Below, one piece after another: positions 50,340-58,518 of a stretch of 64,000 nt of DNA. The stretch is from UBA1479 sp038109305. Lineage in GTDB: Bacteria > Pseudomonadota > Alphaproteobacteria > Rhodospirillales > Casp-alpha2. Positions within the stretch are counted from its first letter, which is position 1. Every line of letters starts with the position of its first letter. Below the pieces are notes generated by a model. The model had not been told where the DNA came from, made no database searches, and saw only the letters and a program-made list of their open reading frames with translations. The stretch spans positions 113,813-177,812 of the forward strand of contig JAYNIR010000004.1 in NCBI GenBank assembly GCA_038109305.1. The letters run 5' to 3'. The translations under genes and the position numbers were made by a program.

Positions 50340-51503
50340 ATGTTCACCACCGGTATGAATTTCGGCCTCGACGACGAGATCGAGGCGCTCCGCGACATGG
50401 TCCACAAGTTCGCGCAGGCCGAAATCGCGCCGCGCGCGGCGGAAATCGACGAAACCAACACGTTCCCCCGCGATCTATGGCCCAAGCTGGGGGAGCTGGG
50501 CCTCTTGGGCATCACGGCGGACGAAGACGTAGGCGGCGCCAAGATGGGCTACCTCGCCCACTGCGTCGCCATGGAGGAACTGTCCCGCGCGTCGGCGTCC
50601 GTTGCCCTCAGTTACGGCGCGCATTCGAACCTCTGCGTCAATCAGATCAACCGCAACGGCACCGCCGGTCAGAAATCCCGCTACCTGCCGAAACTCATTT
50701 CCGGCGAATACGTAGGCGCCTTGGCTATGAGCGAGCCCGGCGCGGGCTCCGACGTCGTTTCCATGAAGCTTCGGGCCGAACGCAAGAACGACCGCTACGT
50801 TCTGAACGGTAACAAGATGTGGATCACCAACGGGCCCGAGGCCGACGTCTTGGTCGTTTACGCGAAGACGGAGCCCACCGCCGGGCCGAAAGGCATCACC
50901 GCTTTTCTGGTCGAAAAAGACATGGTCGGGTTTTCGACGGCGCAGAAGCTGGACAAGCTGGGCATGCGCGGGTCCGACACGTGTGAGCTGGTGTTTGAAA
51001 ACTGTGAGATTCCTAAGGAAAACGTGTTGGGCGAGGTCGACGGCGGCGTGAAGGTGCTCATGTCGGGCCTCGATTACGAACGCATTGTCCTGGCCGCCGG
51101 GCCGACCGGCATCATGCTGGCGGCGCTGGACGTGGTCGTACCCTATGTACACGACCGTAAACAGTTCGGCAAATCCATCGGCGAGTTCCAATTGATGCAG
51201 GGCAAGCTCGCCGACATGTACACGGAAACAAATGCGAGTCGTGCCTACGTCTACGCCGTTGCCGCCGCCGCCGACCGAGGCGAAACGACCCGAAAGGACG
51301 CCGCCGGGTGCATCCTTTACGCCGCCGAAAAGGCGACGCAGGTGGCGCTGCAGGCGATCCAGGCCTTGGGCGGCATGGGTTACATCAACGAAAGCCCGAC
51401 GGGCCGGTTGCTCCGCGACGCCAAGCTTTATGAAATCGGCGCCGGCACGTCCGAAATCCGCCGCATGCTGATCGGCCGCGAAATGTTTGGGGAGACAGCT
51501 TGA
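50340..51503 (+). CDS. ivd: Isovaleryl-CoA dehydrogenase
   Basis: This 387-residue acyl-CoA dehydrogenase closely matches the IVD type: LGLLGITADEDVGGAKMGYL, VALSYGAHSNLCVNQINRNG, ALAMSEPGAGSDVVSMKLRA, WITNGPEADVLVVYAKTEP, and the catalytic Glu in SGLDYERIVLAAGPTGIM, a position characteristic of IVD rather than of medium-chain enzymes. It ends with LYEIGAGTSEIRRMLIGRE. It oxidises isovaleryl-CoA to 3-methylcrotonyl-CoA in leucine breakdown. The carboxylase beta subunit and HMG-CoA lyase follow. Confidence 0.93.
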   Translation: MFTTGMNFGLDDEIEALRDMVHKFAQAEIAPRAAEIDETNTFPRDLWPKLGELGLLGITADEDVGGAKMGYLAHCVAMEELSRASASVALSYGAHSNLCVNQINRNGTAGQKSRYLPKLISGEYVGALAMSEPGAGSDVVSMKLRAERKNDRYVLNGNKMWITNGPEADVLVVYAKTEPTAGPKGITAFLVEKDMVGFSTAQKLDKLGMRGSDTCELVFENCEIPKENVLGEVDGGVKVLMSGLDYERIVLAAGPTGIMLAALDVVVPYVHDRKQFGKSIGEFQLMQGKLADMYTETNASRAYVYAVAAAADRGETTRKDAAGCILYAAEKATQVALQAIQALGGMGYINESPTGRLLRDAKLYEIGAGTSEIRRMLIGREMFGETA

Positions 51504-51535
51504 AGCTATTCCCGTTTTTTGAAAGACCGAATTAG

Positions 51536-53143
51536 ATGACAGTCATAGAGTCCCGTGTCGATACGAAAAGCCCGTCCTTCAAAAAAGCCAAGGACAAGAT
51601 GGACGGCCTTGTCCAGGCGATTGAAGAGAAACGAGCCCTGGTCCAACTCGGCGGCAATGAAAAAGCGCGGGAACGCCACACCGGGCGCGGCAAGCTTTTA
51701 CCGCGGGACCGGGTTGCCGGGCTGCTCGACGACGGGTCGGCGTTTCTGGAGATCGGCCAGATGGCCGCCTGGGACATGTACACGGGCGACATCAACTCCG
51801 CCGGCATGATCGCTGGTGTCGGCACCGTCGAGGGCCAGGAGTGCATGATCGTCTGCAACGACGCCACGGTGAAGGGCGGCACGTACTTCCCCATGACCGT
51901 GAAAAAACACCTGCGGGCGCAGGAAATCGCCACGCAGAACAACCTGCCCTGCGTTTATCTGGTCGATAGCGGCGGCGCCAACCTGCCCAGCCAGGACGAA
52001 GTCTTCCCCGACCGCGACCATTTCGGGCGCATCTTTTTCAATCAGGCCAACATGTCGGCCAGGAACATCCCGCAGATCGCCGTGGTCATGGGATCCTGTA
52101 CGGCGGGCGGCGCCTACGTGCCGGCCATGTGCGACGAAAGCGTCATCGTCAAGAATCAGGGCACGATCTTCCTGGGCGGCCCGCCTTTGGTGAAGGCCGC
52201 AACCGGCGAGGAAGTGACAGCCGAACAACTGGGCGGCGCCGACGTGCATTGCCGCAAGTCCGGCACCGCCGATCACTATGCGCTGGATGACAAAGACGCG
52301 CTCCGTATCGCGCGCCGCGCCGTCGCCAATTTAAACCGGAAAAAGGTCATTGATTTGGCGCTCCGCATGCCGGAGCCGCCCAAGTACGACCCCGCTGAAA
52401 TCCACGGCATCATCCCCGCCGACCCGCGTATGCCCTATGACGTGCGCGAGATTATTGCGCGGGTCGTGGACGGATCGCGGTTCGATGAATTCAAAAAACT
52501 CTACGGCGACACCATCGTCTGCGGTTTTTCCCACATCGGTGGCGTGCCCGTCGGCATCGTCGCCAACAACGGCATTCTATTTTCCGAAAGCTCCCTAAAA
52601 GCGACGCACTTTATCGAGCTCTGCGGCAAGCGACGCATTCCGCTTTTGTTTTTGCAGAACATCATGGGCTTCATCGTCGGCAGACGCTTTGAAGAAGAAG
52701 GCATCACCAAGGACGGCGCAAAGATGGTGACGGCGGTCGCCACCGCGAATGTGCCGAAATTTACCGTCTTCATCGGGGGGTCTTACGGCGGCGGCAACTA
52801 CGGCATGTGCGGTCGTGCCTATTCCCCCCGCTTCCTCTGGACCTGGCCCAACTCACGCATCGCGGTCATGGGCGGCGAACAGGCGGCGGGCGTCTTGGCG
52901 ACGGTCAAGCGCGACGGGATCGAACGCGCGGGTGGTGAGTGGAGCAAAGAAGAAGAAGCCGAATTCAAACAGCCGATCATCGATCAGTTCTCCCTCCAGG
53001 GCGACCCGCTATACGCCACCGCTAGGCTTTGGGACGACGGCATCATCAATCCCGCCGACACGCACAAAGTCCTATCGCTCTCGATCTCGGCATCCCTCAA
53101 CGCGCCGGTCGAGGCCGCCGAGTTCGGTGTGTTTCGGATGTAA
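51536..53143 (+). CDS. mccB: Methylcrotonoyl-CoA carboxylase beta (carboxyltransferase) subunit
   Basis: This 535-residue carboxyltransferase has ERHTGRGKLLPRDRVAGLLD, the oxyanion segments AVVMGSCTAGGAYVPAMCDE and VFIGGSYGGGNYGMCGRAYS, and the MCC-typical GGEQAAGVLATVKRDG. It transfers carboxyl from biotin to 3-methylcrotonyl-CoA. The biotin-carrying alpha subunit (MccA) and methylglutaconyl-CoA hydratase, normally in the same cluster, are absent from the window. It begins 32 bases after the dehydrogenase stop. Confidence 0.93.
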   Translation: MTVIESRVDTKSPSFKKAKDKMDGLVQAIEEKRALVQLGGNEKARERHTGRGKLLPRDRVAGLLDDGSAFLEIGQMAAWDMYTGDINSAGMIAGVGTVEGQECMIVCNDATVKGGTYFPMTVKKHLRAQEIATQNNLPCVYLVDSGGANLPSQDEVFPDRDHFGRIFFNQANMSARNIPQIAVVMGSCTAGGAYVPAMCDESVIVKNQGTIFLGGPPLVKAATGEEVTAEQLGGADVHCRKSGTADHYALDDKDALRIARRAVANLNRKKVIDLALRMPEPPKYDPAEIHGIIPADPRMPYDVREIIARVVDGSRFDEFKKLYGDTIVCGFSHIGGVPVGIVANNGILFSESSLKATHFIELCGKRRIPLLFLQNIMGFIVGRRFEEEGITKDGAKMVTAVATANVPKFTVFIGGSYGGGNYGMCGRAYSPRFLWTWPNSRIAVMGGEQAAGVLATVKRDGIERAGGEWSKEEEAEFKQPIIDQFSLQGDPLYATARLWDDGIINPADTHKVLSLSISASLNAPVEAAEFGVFRM

Positions 53144-53168
53144 CCCCCGGTGTCGACGCATCCTTCAT

Positions 53169-53570
53169 TCAACCGTTCGGCAGAACGGCGATGGCATTGA
53201 TTTCAATCAAGTAGTCCGGGGATACCATTTTCGTTACCTCAACCATCGTCGAAGCGGGAAGCGGCGGCTTAAAGTACTGGCGGCGTATTTTGTGGATCGC
53301 GTCGAAGTGCTCCATATTTCGAATGTAAACATCGATACGGCATATATCGTCCAAGGTGCCGCCTGCTTCTTTGACAGCGTTTTTCAGGTTTTCGATGACT
53401 TGGTGGGTTTGTTCCTCGATATCACCGACGCCGGCGATTGAGCCGTCGGGATGCCGCGCGGTCATGCCGGATATGAACACAAGCTTGCCTTGCGCTTCAA
53501 TCGTTGTCGCGTGAGAAAAATGACCACTGGGTGCATGCAGACGTGGGGAGGTTAGTTGCTCTTTTGGCAT
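53169..53570 (-). CDS. RidA/YjgF family protein (second copy)
   Basis: This 133-residue Rid-family protein has KLVFISGMTARHPDGSIAG, QTHQVIENLKNAVKEAGGTL, ICRIDVYIRNMEHF and the C-terminal LPASTMVEVTKMVSPDYLIE. At the position of the catalytic Arg there is Ser-Thr in PASTMVEV, so unlike the copy at 49182 it probably lacks RidA-type imine deaminase activity. It is inserted antisense between mccB and the HMG-CoA lyase gene, interrupting the leucine operon. Confidence 0.9.
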   Translation of the reverse strand: MPKEQLTSPRLHAPSGHFSHATTIEAQGKLVFISGMTARHPDGSIAGVGDIEEQTHQVIENLKNAVKEAGGTLDDICRIDVYIRNMEHFDAIHKIRRQYFKPPLPASTMVEVTKMVSPDYLIEINAIAVLPNG

Positions 53571-53709
53571 CGAAACGGGTCTCCGGTTTCATTAAGTATT
53601 GCTGGCCTGTACCGTTCGGCCACGATATCCGCCATCGGCGCGCCAAGCCAAGAACTCCCATGAAGGCCCCGATCCAAATGATCGACTGGCATACGCGTAA
53701 CGGTATAAG

Positions 53710-54603
53710 ATGCCGCCCATGAGCAAGGCCAAAAAATCCGATGGCAAACAAAAAGTCACCGTCTACGAAGTCGGCCCGAGGGACGGGCTGCAGAACGAAA
53801 AGCGGATGATCCCGGCCGCCGACAAGATCACCCTTGTCGACCTGCTGACCGCCGCCGGGTTCGGCAAGATCGAAGTCACCAGTTTCGTTTCGCCCAAGTG
53901 GGTGCCGCAGATGGCGGACGCGGCGGAAGTCTTAAGCGGCATCGCGCGCCGTCCCGGCGTCACCTACGCCGCCCTGGTGCCCAACATGAAAGGCTATGAA
54001 GGTGCCCGCGCCGGCGCCGTGCCCGAGATCGAGGTCTTTGCCGCCGCGTCCGAAGCCTTCAGCCAAAAGAACATCAACTGCACCATTGCCGAGAGCCTGG
54101 AGCGGTTCCGGCCCGTGGTCGAAGCGGCGAAATCCGACGGCGTGCGGGTGCGCGCCGCCGTCAGCGTCGTCACCGACTGCCCCTATTCCGGCCCTGTCGA
54201 GCCCGCCGCCGTGGCGCGGGTGACCGAAGACCTGCTGAACATGGGCTGCTATCAGGTGGGGCTCGGCGACACCATCGGACGTGGCACGCCGGACACCATC
54301 GGCGGCATGCTCGATGAAGTCCTGAAAGTCGCCGACGCGGATAAACTGGCCGGCCATTATCACGACACCGGCGGCATGGCGATCGCCAACATCGACGTAT
54401 CGCTGGAACGCGGCCTCCGCACGTTCGATGCCGCCGTTTCCGGGCTCGGCGGCTGCCCCTTCGCGCCGGGAGCCAAGGGCAACGTGGCGACCGGCAGGGT
54501 CATCGACCACCTGGCCTGCGTGGGCTATGTCACGGGCATCGACCGGGCGGCGCTTTCGGCGGCGGAGGATTTTGTCGGAACGCTCGGCGCCAAGCGGTCT
54601 TAA
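53710..54603 (+). CDS. mvaB: Hydroxymethylglutaryl-CoA lyase
   Basis: This 297-residue TIM-barrel lyase has VYEVGPRDGLQNEKRMIPAA with the catalytic Arg-Asp, FGKIEVTSFVSPKWVPQMAD, the metal-binding AGHYHDTGGMAIANIDVSLE (H-x-H) and the active-site cysteine loop SGLGGCPFAPGAKGNVATG. It cleaves HMG-CoA to acetyl-CoA and acetoacetate, the end of leucine catabolism. ATG 53710 or 53719 are possible starts. It is separated from mccB by the antisense RidA gene, so it probably has its own promoter. Confidence 0.94.
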   Translation: MPPMSKAKKSDGKQKVTVYEVGPRDGLQNEKRMIPAADKITLVDLLTAAGFGKIEVTSFVSPKWVPQMADAAEVLSGIARRPGVTYAALVPNMKGYEGARAGAVPEIEVFAAASEAFSQKNINCTIAESLERFRPVVEAAKSDGVRVRAAVSVVTDCPYSGPVEPAAVARVTEDLLNMGCYQVGLGDTIGRGTPDTIGGMLDEVLKVADADKLAGHYHDTGGMAIANIDVSLERGLRTFDAAVSGLGGCPFAPGAKGNVATGRVIDHLACVGYVTGIDRAALSAAEDFVGTLGAKRS

Positions 54604-54697
54604 CTGCGTTTTCGGCCCCGGATAACGTCTTCGTGACCTGGACCAATGATCTAGTGCTCCTGACGAGAGTGTTATATACAATTTTCTTTAATTGTTG

Positions 54698-54778
54698 GGC
54701 GAAGGCACGCGGGTGACCGTCACCCTGCCGCCGAAGCGGGTTCAACGTGCGCGCCGGGCGATGGCGCGGTCGGGCTGA
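54698..54778 (+). pseudogene. Histidine kinase C-terminal tail relic
   Basis: A 26-codon frame reads GEGTRVTVTLPPKRVQRARR then AMARSG and TGA. G-x-GT-V-x-LP is the last strand and end of the HATPase_c domain. Everything before it is lost; the sequence immediately upstream is AT-rich with GTTATATACAATT near 54671. The rest of 54604-54914 shows no gene; it should carry the promoter for the binding-protein gene, preceded by AAGGAGAGG. Confidence 0.5.
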
Positions 54779-54914
54779 CCCCACCTCACTCCCCGTCCGA
54801 TCTAGAAAATCAACGCCCGGCGGGGTCTTTTACGCTTGTGCCTTGACCTCCGCCTTTCACGGCTTAGTCTGTCCGGCAATCACTCACAATTTCGCCAAAG
54901 GAGAGGCTATCCGC

Positions 54915-55805
54915 ATGGCCAAGATCAATATTCAGTTCACTTTGTTTTCGGCATTTTATTCGCCGCTCATTTCCACCATGTCTGGTGGGTTTCTCGCCGA
55001 AGAAGGGCTCGAACCCGACTGGTCCATCTCACCGCCGGGCAAATCCGCCATCGACGCGCTGTTGGACGGCTCCGCTCATGTGGTGCAGTCGGCCCTGTCC
55101 CAGGGCTTTACGACGCTGGGTAAGGGTGAAACGCCCAAGGTCAGGCACTTCGCGCAGATCAACGAAATGGACGGTTTCTTTATTACCGGCCGCGAACCGG
55201 ATCCGAATTTTACGTGGTCGAAGCTCGAAGGCGCCGATCTGGTCTGCTTCAAGGGCGGGCAGCCGCGCGCCATGTTCGTCTATGCCTGCCACAAGGCCGG
55301 CATCGATTTCGATAAAATCAACGCCATCACCCCCGGCGGCGCCGGCGACATCGACAAGGCCTTCCGCGACGGCCAGGGCGAGTACGTGCAGCAGCAGGGC
55401 CCCTTCCCGCAGCAGCTTGAAAAAGACGGCGTCGGCCATGTGGTCGCCCAGGTCGGCCCGATGATCGGGCCGAACGGGTTCTCGTCTCTTTGCGCCAAGC
55501 CGGAATGGCTTGAAACGGATATGGCGAAAGCCTTCATGCGGGCGTATAAAAAGACCCGCAAGTACATGAACGAAACGCTGGCGGCCGAGATCGCCCGGGC
55601 CGAAAAGCCCTACTTCCCCGACATCGACGAAGATGTTCTGGCGGATTGTATCGCCACCTACCAAAAGCTCGGCTGCTGGACGCCGCACGTGGAAATCACG
55701 CCGGAAGCGTACGAAGTGACGATGGATGTCTTCGAACTCTTCGGCACGCTACAGGAACGCTACGCCTACGATCAGGTCTGCTGCCTGCCGCCGAGCACCG
55801 ATTAA
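54915..55805 (+). CDS. ABC-type substrate-binding protein (NMT1/THI5-like), no signal peptide
   Basis: This 296-residue periplasmic-binding-protein fold has INIQFTLFSAFYSPLISTMS at the N-terminus, then SGGFLAEEGLEPDWSISPPG and DALLDGSAHVVQSALSQGFT, the NMT1-type ligand pocket. It has no signal peptide and no neighbouring permease or ATPase, so it is either an orphan binding protein or a cytoplasmic sensor or enzyme of the fold. AAGGAGAGG precedes ATG 54915. Confidence 0.8.
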   Translation: MAKINIQFTLFSAFYSPLISTMSGGFLAEEGLEPDWSISPPGKSAIDALLDGSAHVVQSALSQGFTTLGKGETPKVRHFAQINEMDGFFITGREPDPNFTWSKLEGADLVCFKGGQPRAMFVYACHKAGIDFDKINAITPGGAGDIDKAFRDGQGEYVQQQGPFPQQLEKDGVGHVVAQVGPMIGPNGFSSLCAKPEWLETDMAKAFMRAYKKTRKYMNETLAAEIARAEKPYFPDIDEDVLADCIATYQKLGCWTPHVEITPEAYEVTMDVFELFGTLQERYAYDQVCCLPPSTD

Positions 55806-55848
55806 GGTGACGGGTTGAAACAGCCGATCAAAGCGACCGCGCGTCCGG

Positions 55849-55974
55849 GGCGAGATCGAATACCGCTGGCCGGGCGCCGTGTGGCGGCACCGGGTGACGG
55901 ACATTGAACCCGGCGCCCGCGCGGTCAGCCACCCGACGGGCGGCGTCGGCATGGTCGACGCGCTAATCGAATAG
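55849..55974 (+). pseudogene. Short C-terminal relic, family uncertain
   Basis: A frame of about 41 codons reads GEIEYRWPGAVWRHRVTDIE and PGARAVSHPTGGVGMVDALI before TAG at 55972-55974. It has no start codon or ribosome site of its own. The PGAR-x-V pattern loosely resembles the OB-fold tail of NfeD-like proteins, but the match is too weak to name. Confidence 0.3.
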
Positions 55975-55989
55975 CGGTGCCCCCCGGCC

Positions 55990-56023
55990 CACACAAAATA
56001 AGACGGGCCGGAAACCCGGCCCG
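55990..56023 (-). terminator. Rho-independent terminator of the NIPSNAP gene
   Basis: On the minus strand GGGCCGG pairs with CCGGCCC around a short loop, followed by GTCTTATTTTGTG. It lies 25 bases downstream of the stop of the NIPSNAP-family gene. Confidence 0.75.
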
Positions 56024-56047
56024 CCCCAATAAACAATGTCGCCCGGT

Positions 56048-56374
56048 CTATTTGACGGCGGAAAACGCCGTCGGCTTCAGGATGATGTTTTCCAGCGTCG
56101 CTACGATGGGGCCGTCTTTTTCCGACAGCGCACGCTTTTCGATCCATTCCGGGTCGCTTTGGAAAGCGGTCCATCTCTGGTCCCGTTCGCCGATGTTTTC
56201 CCATTCCAGCAGGTAATAGAGGTCGTGGTTATTGGGGCCGATTTCCGTCGTCCAAAACCCGGCCTGACGGATGCCGTGGCGGTCCCAGATTTTCAGGGTC
56301 GTGGTTTCAAACCGCTTCAACAGCGCCGGCAGGCGGCCGGGCGCGCAGTGATAAATACGAAGTTCGTGGATCAT
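56048..56374 (-). CDS. NIPSNAP family protein
   Basis: This 108-residue ferredoxin-like (dimeric alpha/beta barrel) protein has the family opening IHELRIYHCAPGRLPALLKR, FWTTEIGPNNHDLYYLLEW and RWTAFQSDPEWIEK. NIPSNAP-domain proteins are common in catabolic loci and often of unknown role; some resemble monooxygenases or dehydratases of this fold. It is a single gene with its own terminator. Confidence 0.9.
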   Translation of the reverse strand: MIHELRIYHCAPGRLPALLKRFETTTLKIWDRHGIRQAGFWTTEIGPNNHDLYYLLEWENIGERDQRWTAFQSDPEWIEKRALSEKDGPIVATLENIILKPTAFSAVK

Positions 56375-56523
56375 GGGGGCTACCTATGGCTTAAACGAAA
56401 TGATAGGTGAAGATTGCTCCATGCGCCGCCCCGCGTCCATGGCGTTTTGACGTTGGCCGTCCGACTGCGTTCGCGGCGGTTCGCACCGTCCACACAGGTT
56501 TCATTAATGCCCTTGGCCTGCCC

Positions 56524-57522
56524 CTAACCCGGCCGCCTGGAATTCGGCGCATTCCAGGCCTCCGGATTGACCGGGAAGGGCGGCATTTCACCGGCCAGCG
56601 CCGCCGTGATCTGGCGCGCCGCCGACTGGGCGAGCGCCTTCGATGCTTCCTGCGTCACCCCCGCCGTGTGCGGCGTGAAAATGACGTCGTCGCGGGCCAG
56701 CAGCGGATGATCGGCCGGCAGCGGTTCGGGATAAACCACGTCGAGCCCCGCCGCGCGGATGTGGCCCGATTCCAGCGCGTCGTTGAGCGCATAAAGATCG
56801 ATCAGCCGTCCGCGCGCCGCATTCACGACAATCGCCCCCTTCGGCAGAGCGGCCAGTTCCGCCGCGCCGATGATTTCCCGCGTTTCCTCGGTCAGTTCCG
56901 CCGCCATGGCGACAATGTCGCATTGACTGAGCATCTCTCTCAGATCGGCGCACCGCTCTGCCCCCGAGACATGAACCAGGCGGGCATCTACATACGGATC
57001 GTAGGCCAGCACTCGGCAGTTGAAGGCGACGGTCAGCTTGCGCGCCAGTTCGCCGCCGATGTACCCCAAACCCACAATGCCGACGGTGCGGCCTTCGAGC
57101 TCGAACACCTCCAACCCCTGGCGCATAGACCAGGCGGAGCCGTCGCGGCAGGCCGCGTTACCCCAGGCGAGTTGTTTCTGGCACGCCATCATCAGCATGA
57201 TGGAATGTTCGGCGACGGGCGTCCGCCCAAAGCCCAGGTGATTGACGACCAGGATGCCCCGGGCCGTCGCCGCCGGGATGTCGATGTTGTCCGTACCGAA
57301 GCCCGAGGTCGAGACGACGACTAGCCCCTGGCCGGCGTCCAGAACTTCCGCCGTCACCCGCTCGGGCGTACGGACCCAGAGCGCCTGGGCGTTGCCGACG
57401 GCGGCTATGACCTGGGCCGCATCGGGCGTGTCGACAACCACCGGTTCGATCCCGTTGGCCTTCAACAGTTCATGGCCGGAGGTTTCGTACATGGGGCGCC
57501 AGAGGACGGCTTTCTGGGACAT
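56524..57522 (-). CDS. D-isomer-specific 2-hydroxyacid dehydrogenase (SerA-like)
   Basis: This 332-residue NAD-dependent dehydrogenase has an N-terminal catalytic half with VVVSTSGFGTDNIDIPAATA, the nucleotide loop GRTVGIVGLGYIGGELARKL, the substrate Arg in VVNAARGRLIDLYALNDALE, Glu in LDVVYPEPLPADHPLL and His in VIFTPHTAGVT. AAGGAG lies upstream of the start at 57522. Related enzymes reduce hydroxypyruvate, phosphoglycerate or glyoxylate; in a sulfonate setting sulfolactate/sulfopyruvate is conceivable but not indicated by sequence. Confidence 0.92.
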   Translation of the reverse strand: MSQKAVLWRPMYETSGHELLKANGIEPVVVDTPDAAQVIAAVGNAQALWVRTPERVTAEVLDAGQGLVVVSTSGFGTDNIDIPAATARGILVVNHLGFGRTPVAEHSIMLMMACQKQLAWGNAACRDGSAWSMRQGLEVFELEGRTVGIVGLGYIGGELARKLTVAFNCRVLAYDPYVDARLVHVSGAERCADLREMLSQCDIVAMAAELTEETREIIGAAELAALPKGAIVVNAARGRLIDLYALNDALESGHIRAAGLDVVYPEPLPADHPLLARDDVIFTPHTAGVTQEASKALAQSAARQITAALAGEMPPFPVNPEAWNAPNSRRPG

Positions 57523-57698
57523 AGTCGTGGCTCCTTGGGGGTGTTTACGTGATCCGCCGGTGCGGCGGGTTTTGTTGGGGTCCGGCGAGTATTTAGAGCG
57601 CGGGAGCCCGCCCGGATCAAGCACCGGCGGCCCGGGAGGCGCGATTTTCCACCATTTTGCAAGTGCGAAATTACTTTTGTGCAACGCAAAAAAATTTC

Positions 57699-57727
57699 TT
57701 GACGGAACCCCACCACCCCTCTATTTT
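57699..57727 (+). promoter_or_regulatory. Sigma-70-type promoter of the phasin gene
   Basis: TTGACG (57699-57704) and TATTTT (57722-57727) are separated by exactly 17 bases. Upstream lie two TGC-rich imperfect repeats (57655-57670 and 57675-57691, TTTTGTGCAACGCAAAA). A strong palindrome begins five bases downstream of the -10. Confidence 0.7.
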
Positions 57728-57731
57728 CCCC

Positions 57732-57750
57732 CATGTTGCATCGCAGCATG
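57732..57750. promoter_or_regulatory. Palindromic operator, probable PhaR-type site
   Basis: CATGTTGCATCGCAGCATG is an inverted repeat with eight-base arms and one mismatch, placed over the expected transcription start of the phasin gene. TGC-n3-GCA cores are typical of PhaR repressor sites, which are released when PhaR binds polyhydroxyalkanoate. Assignment is by motif shape and position. Confidence 0.6.
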
Positions 57751-57821
57751 TTTTGTCGGTGCTGCATTATGGCCGACAAGAATGCCCTTTTCGCCACTAT
57801 GGGAAACAAGGAGATTGAACC

Positions 57822-58322
57822 ATGGCTACCAAAACGAAAACGACCGTTACCGACCCCTTCGCCGCCGTCCGGGAAACCATTCTCGACGCAGTGAAAGCTG
57901 CGCAAGCCGAGCAGGAAAAGCTGATGGGCGCCGCCCAGGCCGAAGCCGATAAAGCCCGGGTTGCCGCCGTCGAAGGTTTTGACAAAGCGGTTGTCGCCTA
58001 CCAAGAGAATTTCGACGCCGCCGTTGCGGCGACCAAGGCCGCCGCGGAAAACCTGTCCAAGATCGAAGGCATGACCCGCGCGCAGCTGACCGAGATCGCC
58101 GAAGACCGCGTCGCGGCCGCCACGAAGGCGCTTTCCGTGACTGACCCGGCCGAACTGTTCAAGCTGCAGGCTGAACTGGTCAAAGCCGAACACAAAAAGG
58201 CCCAGGCCATCGCCAAGGAAACCGTCGCCGTTTATCAGGGCATCGCCAACGACATGGTCGCCCCGATCCAGGCGCAGATGACCAAAGCGTTCGAACAGGC
58301 CGCGAAGTTCAAAGCCGCCTAA
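57822..58322 (+). CDS. Phasin family protein
   Basis: This 166-residue all-helical, Ala/Lys/Glu-rich protein has TDPFAAVRETILDAVKAAQA at the N-terminus and a phasin_2-like core: FDKAVVAYQENFDAAVAATK, AAENLSKIEGMTRAQLTEIA and KALSVTDPAELFKLQAELVK. It coats polyhydroxyalkanoate granules. AAGGAG precedes the ATG. It has a strong promoter, a PhaR-type operator and a strong terminator, so it is a monocistronic, highly expressed, PHA-responsive gene. Confidence 0.92.
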   Translation: MATKTKTTVTDPFAAVRETILDAVKAAQAEQEKLMGAAQAEADKARVAAVEGFDKAVVAYQENFDAAVAATKAAAENLSKIEGMTRAQLTEIAEDRVAAATKALSVTDPAELFKLQAELVKAEHKKAQAIAKETVAVYQGIANDMVAPIQAQMTKAFEQAAKFKAA

Positions 58323-58380
58323 CGGCCGCTTGAATAGAACACAGGATCGGGCGCCGCTGGACGGCCCCGATCCGAAAGTT

Positions 58381-58413
58381 AAACCCCGCCGGAGAGCGAT
58401 CCCGGCGGGGTTT
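58381..58413 (+). terminator. Rho-independent terminator of the phasin gene
   Basis: AAACCCCGCCGG pairs perfectly with CCGGCGGGGTTT and is followed by CTCTTTG. The stem is 12 bp. Confidence 0.85.
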
Positions 58414-58465
58414 CTCTTTGGGCGCTGTCCGACTTGCTGGCGGGACCCCGCGTTCAGGCAAACGA

Positions 58466-58495
58466 AAACCCCGCCCGAGGCACCGGGCGGGGTTT
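58466..58495 (-). terminator. Rho-independent terminator of the aminotransferase gene
   Basis: AAACCCCGCCCG pairs with CGGGCGGGGTTT around a six-base loop; on the minus strand it is followed by TTCGTTTG. It lies 24 bases after the tpa stop and faces the phasin terminator. Confidence 0.8.
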
Positions 58496-58518
58496 CGCGC
58501 TTTAACCGAGTGACCGGA

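Noticed and set aside
54810..54840. GC-rich element before the binding-protein gene as riboswitch
   Set aside because: The sequence shows only a short GC hairpin-like piece; no conserved riboswitch core (for example THI box) could be recognised, despite the NMT1/THI5-like fold of the downstream protein.
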